Shown here piece by piece: positions 63,297 through 64,000 of a stretch of DNA of 64,000 bases. The position numbers were made by a program, and so were the translations under genes. The notes under the pieces are model-generated. The model had not been told where the DNA came from. It did no database searches and saw only the letters and a program-made list of their open reading frames with translations. Within the stretch, counting starts at the first letter, position 1. Every line of letters begins with the position of its first letter. This DNA is from Triparma columacea (lineage: Eukaryota; Sar; Bolidophyceae; Parmales; Triparmaceae): positions 36,609 to 100,608 of the forward strand of contig BRYA01000165.1 of NCBI GenBank assembly GCA_030267965.1, read 5' to 3'.

Positions 63297-63933
63297 TTGA
63301 AACTGATGGAACTCAAGGAAAGGAGAGCTAGGGAGAAAGAGAGATGTAAGGAGGGCTGGGAGGGCGTGGAGAAGGAGATTGCACTTGGGCGGGAAAAGGT
63401 GGAGGGGGTGGAGATGTTAAAGAACGCACTGAGGGGGGGAGAGCTTAGCGTGGAGAGCATGGAGAGGGATGTCTCCAGGAGGGAGAAGGATGTTGAGGGA
63501 GCGCAAGAGAGACTCAGGGGGAGTGAGGATGTAGTAGAGGGCAAGGAGAGGAGCATCATTGTCATGATTGAGGTAGTGAGAGGGACATTGGGGTCAAGGA
63601 GTTGGGGATAGCTGAGAGGGAGAGGGAGAGGTTTGTTGAGAAGAAATTGAAGGCTATTGAGGACAGTGAGGTTCACATTGAGAGAGAATCATCATCCTTG
63701 CTCTCCGGGGAGAAGGGGGTCAGGGAACACGAGAGAAGGAACACGAGAGAAGTAGGGCCTTAGAATCTGAGAAGGAACTTGGGGAGAGGAAGAGGAAGGT
63801 CGTTGAGGAGGAGGGGAGGATTGAAAGCAGGCTTCCAGAGTGCAAGCTAGGGGAGGATATAATGAGGGATGTTGAGAAGAGGAAAGAGGAGGAGGAGGGA
63901 AGGGAGAGAGAAGTTGCAGAAGAAGAGTCCTAA
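63297..63933 (+). pseudogene. Broken coiled-coil gene (two frameshifts)
   Basis: Three consecutive segments encode the same kind of Glu/Arg/Lys-rich coiled coil in three different frames: 63297 to about 63585 (MKLMELKERRAREKER), about 63585-63760 (AERERERFVEKKLKAIED) and about 63754-63933 (RALESEKELGERKRKVVEEE, ending TAA). The second break coincides with a short duplication of AACACGAGAGAAG near 63726-63752. No splice signals explain the frame changes. Parent gene unknown. The window ends shortly after. Confidence 0.55.
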
Positions 63934-64000
63934 GTAAGATTCTGATTTTTGCCTCTGGTGGCTCATAATGATCCAGGAAATGGCAATTATTGGGTCATAG

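Overview
The window is nuclear DNA of a photosynthetic eukaryote, most likely a heterokont (stramenopile) alga with a red-lineage secondary plastid. Three observations support this. Genes carry short GT-AG spliceosomal introns of about 56 to 345 bp, often with a CTAAC-like branch site. A zeaxanthin epoxidase gene is present. Several plastid-type proteins start with a signal peptide whose predicted cleavage site is followed by Phe, the ASAFAP-like rule of heterokont plastid import. The abundance of BspA-like leucine-rich and DUF285 repeat proteins would suit Parmales/Bolidophyceae (Triparma-like), but that assignment is inference. Genes are dense, on both strands, often head to head with 30 to 330 bp between starts. 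Exon structures below were built by hand from splice signals, phase and protein-family continuity.

Layout. 0.1-11.3 kb: alpha/beta hydrolase, small hypothetical, plastid-type DEAD-box helicase with a 12-nt microexon, a TrhO-pseudouridine synthase fusion, and a full-length ABCC transporter. 11.4-19.5 kb: PABPN1-like RNA-binding protein cut by an assembly gap, a 1351-aa secreted DUF285 protein, a Gfo/Idh/MocA oxidoreductase and an ankyrin protein sharing a 31-bp intergenic promoter. 19.6-24 kb: half-size ABCB transporter followed by a partial tandem copy of its own 3' end, then a C2H2-ankyrin protein. 24.1-29.5 kb: one large seven-exon gene encoding an N-myristoylation signal, C2, BspA-type LRR, ankyrin-like repeats, EF-hand and a divergent kinase domain. 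29.6-32.8 kb: HAD phosphatase and an unknown secreted or plastid protein.

32.9-44.8 kb is a segmental array: three BspA-like LRR genes plus one unrelated small gene share conserved upstream and downstream flanks. A ferric reductase/NADPH oxidase gene sits between two sub-arrays exactly where the unit junction would be. 45-59.9 kb: two 2OG-oxygenase-like proteins, purple acid phosphatase, a membrane protein, an F-box protein, a SWIM-finger ATP-dependent ligase, a mitochondrial-carrier-family protein with a signal peptide, CAF1 deadenylase, a metallophosphatase and zeaxanthin epoxidase. 60-64 kb: a Y-family polymerase iota gene whose frame runs without a stop into a plastid-type TrmB-like methyltransferase, then a broken coiled-coil gene.

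The genes do not form one pathway. Themes are membrane transport, tRNA and mRNA metabolism, calcium/lipid signalling (the C2-EF-kinase gene), extracellular or surface repeat proteins, and plastid functions. Three N-runs mark assembly gaps, one inside a coding exon. No tRNA, rRNA or CRISPR feature was found.
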